NCBI GenBank assembly: GCA_023053545.1
Contig: JAKZAN010000005.1
Span: forward strand, 4,464,001 to 4,528,000
Source: Lepidurus packardi
Lineage: Eukaryota; Arthropoda; Branchiopoda; Notostraca; Triopsidae
Reading direction: 5' to 3'
Length of the DNA stretch: 64,000 nucleotides
Part shown: positions 61,601 through 64,000 of the stretch, in pieces
Numbering within the stretch: the stretch's first letter is position 1
Layout of the letters: each line of letters begins with the position of its first letter
Position numbers and translations under genes: made by a program
The notes under the pieces: model-generated
Databases searched by the model: none
What the model saw: only the letters and a program-made list of their open reading frames with translations
What the model was told of the DNA's origin: nothing

Positions 61601-64000
61601 TTGTGGCGCGCATCTCTCCGTCAACGTCGCAAGCTTTGCTTCTTAACAACAGTCATAGTTGGCTGCTGTGTCTGTCACCTCGGACTGATTGTAATGAGTT
61701 AATAAATTGGAAGGCCTGTGATGGTTTGCAGACGTCTCGGAATGTCGCCTTGGTCGCGTATAAGGAACTTCTAAAACACACAAAATGGAAGGGGAGGGGG
61801 TAAAGGAAAACGCTGCAGAGGACAAGTCTTAGCCCCTAATTGGGGGGTCATTACGAAAAATAGGGTACCGTTGAGGTTGAAGACAGCTTTTTTTTCGGAG
61901 GAAGGAGGGCGAAGACGACGCCCTGCCAATCAACCGTAATTGTGCTTCTAAGAGATTTTTTTCCCTCCTCCCGCCTTACAGCTAAGTTAGCAGAGAATTT
62001 TCCCGCTATTGGCCTTCTTTTTATTCCGTCCTAGTTCATAACGGATTTCGAGTTTGCTTCAAGACTCGGATCGTGTGTGGACCGGCATGCAATTTACTAG
62101 GTTGGACTTCAATATAATGACTTTGGACCATTGCCCTCATGTCACGACTTGTCCATCTTCTGCCATCCTGCTTTGGCAAAAAAAAGTCGGGGAAATCGCC
62201 TTTGACAGTTGTTCTGTACTCAGACATGAACGCAACTATTTTTAAAATTATAGAAAACTGCGCGAGCATAAAGCCAAGAGAAATTTGACAAGACATGCAG
62301 GCCATTCCAATAATTCTATTCTGTTTTACAAATATTTTGTAGTAAAGTGCCTCCAAATTCTGGAAAAAAACAGTGCACTGAATGTCGAAAGATGAAAACG
62401 AGAACACTTCCTTTCTGCTATTCCGGCTTCATCTCTCTTTTTCTTGAAAGGGGAAAAGGAGAAGATACGAATAAAACGAAAAGCAGGAAAGAATGGGTTC
62501 GAGTAAATAAGCGGCCAACGTAATTTGCATGGGAAGCTGTCAGAGACATCGAGTTTTGAAGCAGTCCCTGGCTTGTTATATTACCGATCTTTTTTTTTAT
62601 TTTTTATGTAAACGTGAGCAGGCCTACCTCTGATTACTATACTCGGTTAAGGTTCCCCCCATGCCTTTCTTAGGATATGGAACGAGCCCCATGAAATATT
62701 CAAAGATTCCACTCCGGAGTCCAGAGGATGTGCGAGAGGTTAACTATCCAATACATGGACCACGACCCAAAAGCCAAAAAAGACCACCCTACCGCAGTGA
62801 CATTAGGCAAACATGAATCTTTTTTCTCTCTCTCCCCCTTGGTATATATCTCGTCTGGGTGTATATAAAGTCCCCTTGGCCCATATTCTGAGCACATTTG
62901 AATGTATCTAAAGCCCAGATCGAGGGGAGATGGTATGGAACAAGGAGTCAAGTCAAACTATAGAATCCAGTTGGCTGGCATTTTTCATCCCCCCTAAAAA
63001 AAACTTTGGTTACCCCATACACGCATATCCCGAACGAATATTTGGTAGGAGGAATGAGATGAGCACGACACAGAATACAAAATAGGATTTCCCCTCCCAT
63101 CCAATGCACTAAAGGCCCTTTCCCTCGTCTATAGACGGTCTTAGCGTTGGGTCGCGTCTTTCTCTCACAATAAACGCACCAGTTCTGCACTGCTGCCAAA
63201 GAAAAGAGAAGTGCTATAGCACAATTTATGTACGACGACATGTGCTGGGCCTAAAACGGAAGAATTTGTCGACGGAGTATTAGGCCAGCGCTTAAAAGCG
63301 AAAAGGGCAAGAGGAAGTCACACGAGTGTCTCCCAAGGAAGGGACGAAGGATACATCCGTAAGTTAACTGATTCCTATCCAGCTTCCCATGCATTTGCAT
63401 GTGATTATGTGCTACAAGTTGGGAGGGCAAAAACTCGGACTTCAGAAGAAGACCGCAGCGACCAGAGCCATACCATACCACACCCCAAAGGAAGTGCTCC
63501 GGCTCCAAATACTCACACACACTTTTTGAACCTGTATCATCAGTGCCAGGAAACCAAACCAGTTTGCGCGCCGATCACTGGTGACAGTCAACAATCCTGG
63601 GAATTAGATGACCGAGGAAGATGGATGCCAAAAAGAAAAAAAAGTTACGTTTGAGTACTCTTTTTTGTTTTAATTACATCGGGTCGTGGGATGTGTGAAC
63701 GCATCAGAAAAAAGATACTGATAAAGACGAAACCGAATCTACTGCAAGGTTAAAATACAAAAGGGGATTTTTTGTTCGATATCCATTATTATGTTACAAA
63801 AGGAAAATGTTATTCAAAGAGATGGGAGAGAAAAAGCGAGACGAGGTTTAGGAACGGCCGGGAAATGCTCGGCGAGAGTGAAGGAGTTTTGCATGGGACG
63901 TATGTAAATGAGGCGATGATGGAAAAGGGACTAATATGCGTGCAGTGCGTAACATTTGCACGGCGCAAAAGGCGATGGAGAATATTACGGAGGTACACAA
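52610..64000. other. Probable upstream intron of PDZRN-like gene plus spacer
   Basis: 11.4 kb to the right edge. I searched both strands for the missing PDZ1 first half, TRAF-type and RING exons and found none, so they probably lie beyond 64000 and this stretch is largely intron. It has many short frames but no recognisable domain; a coding-like stretch at 55155-55290 on the minus strand is listed separately. Simple pyrimidine runs occur (for example 59850-59872). Confidence 0.45.
55155..55290 (-). other. Coding-like segment with acceptor and stop, unidentified
   Basis: On the minus strand a strong pyrimidine tract ends in CAG at about 55291. A frame follows reading VVNFKEKPPPPSSVVEEASL, then KRRRPDAAVAFGPFQDGTDD and TAA at 55155. 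The composition (Pro run, basic cluster, acidic end) resembles a real C-terminal exon, but I recognise no family and find no upstream exon. It could be a nested gene's last exon, an alternative exon of the PDZRN-like gene, or chance. Confidence 0.25.

Overview
The window is nuclear DNA of an invertebrate animal. Every gene is interrupted by GT-AG introns, many only 30-110 bp long. The gene set includes metazoan families: a TIKI Wnt protease, a PDZRN-type scaffold with its C-terminal homology domain, RhoA, ceramide glucosyltransferase and an axonemal dynein. Tiny introns next to AT-rich spacers of several kb suggest a compact, early-branching or fast-evolving invertebrate. I cannot name the phylum from sequence alone.

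Layout. 1-14182 (+): the last 49 exons of a divergent single-headed inner-arm axonemal dynein heavy chain, running in from the left edge. 15682-17055 (-): PRPF18, a splicing factor. 17396-18609 (+): CNBP, a CCHC zinc-knuckle RNA-binding protein. It is transcribed divergently from PRPF18, and its 5'UTR intron holds a box C/D snoRNA with a guide for 18S rRNA. 22558-25000 (-): UGCG, with active-site residues co-linear with the human enzyme. 25001-32545: gene-poor spacer containing an (AT)n tract inside a nested inverted repeat. 32546-33951 (+): LSM4, whose last intron carries an H/ACA-like hairpin and a near-perfect hairpin. 34897-38512 (+): TIKI-family membrane protease. 39123-40321 (+): F-actin capping protein alpha. 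41304-42589 (+): RhoA, with CRE and AP-1 sites upstream. 44074-52609 (-): the C-terminal seven exons of a PDZRN3/4-like protein; RING, TRAF-type and first-half PDZ1 exons are not in the window. 52610-64000: probably intron of that gene plus spacer, with no confident gene.

How genes relate. PRPF18 (step-two splicing) and LSM4 (U6 snRNP) are core RNA-processing genes. CNBP is a translation-linked gene with a TOP-like start, and it hosts a snoRNA that would guide rRNA methylation. CAPZA and RhoA are neighbouring actin-cytoskeleton genes in the same direction. TIKI and CAPZA are packed tail to head.

The best candidates for something not yet described are the CNBP-intron snoRNA with a predicted 18S target, the dynein whose AAA1 catalytic signatures are altered while the frame stays intact over 49 exons, the long acidic loop inserted in PDZ2 of the PDZRN-like protein, and the AT-core palindrome.
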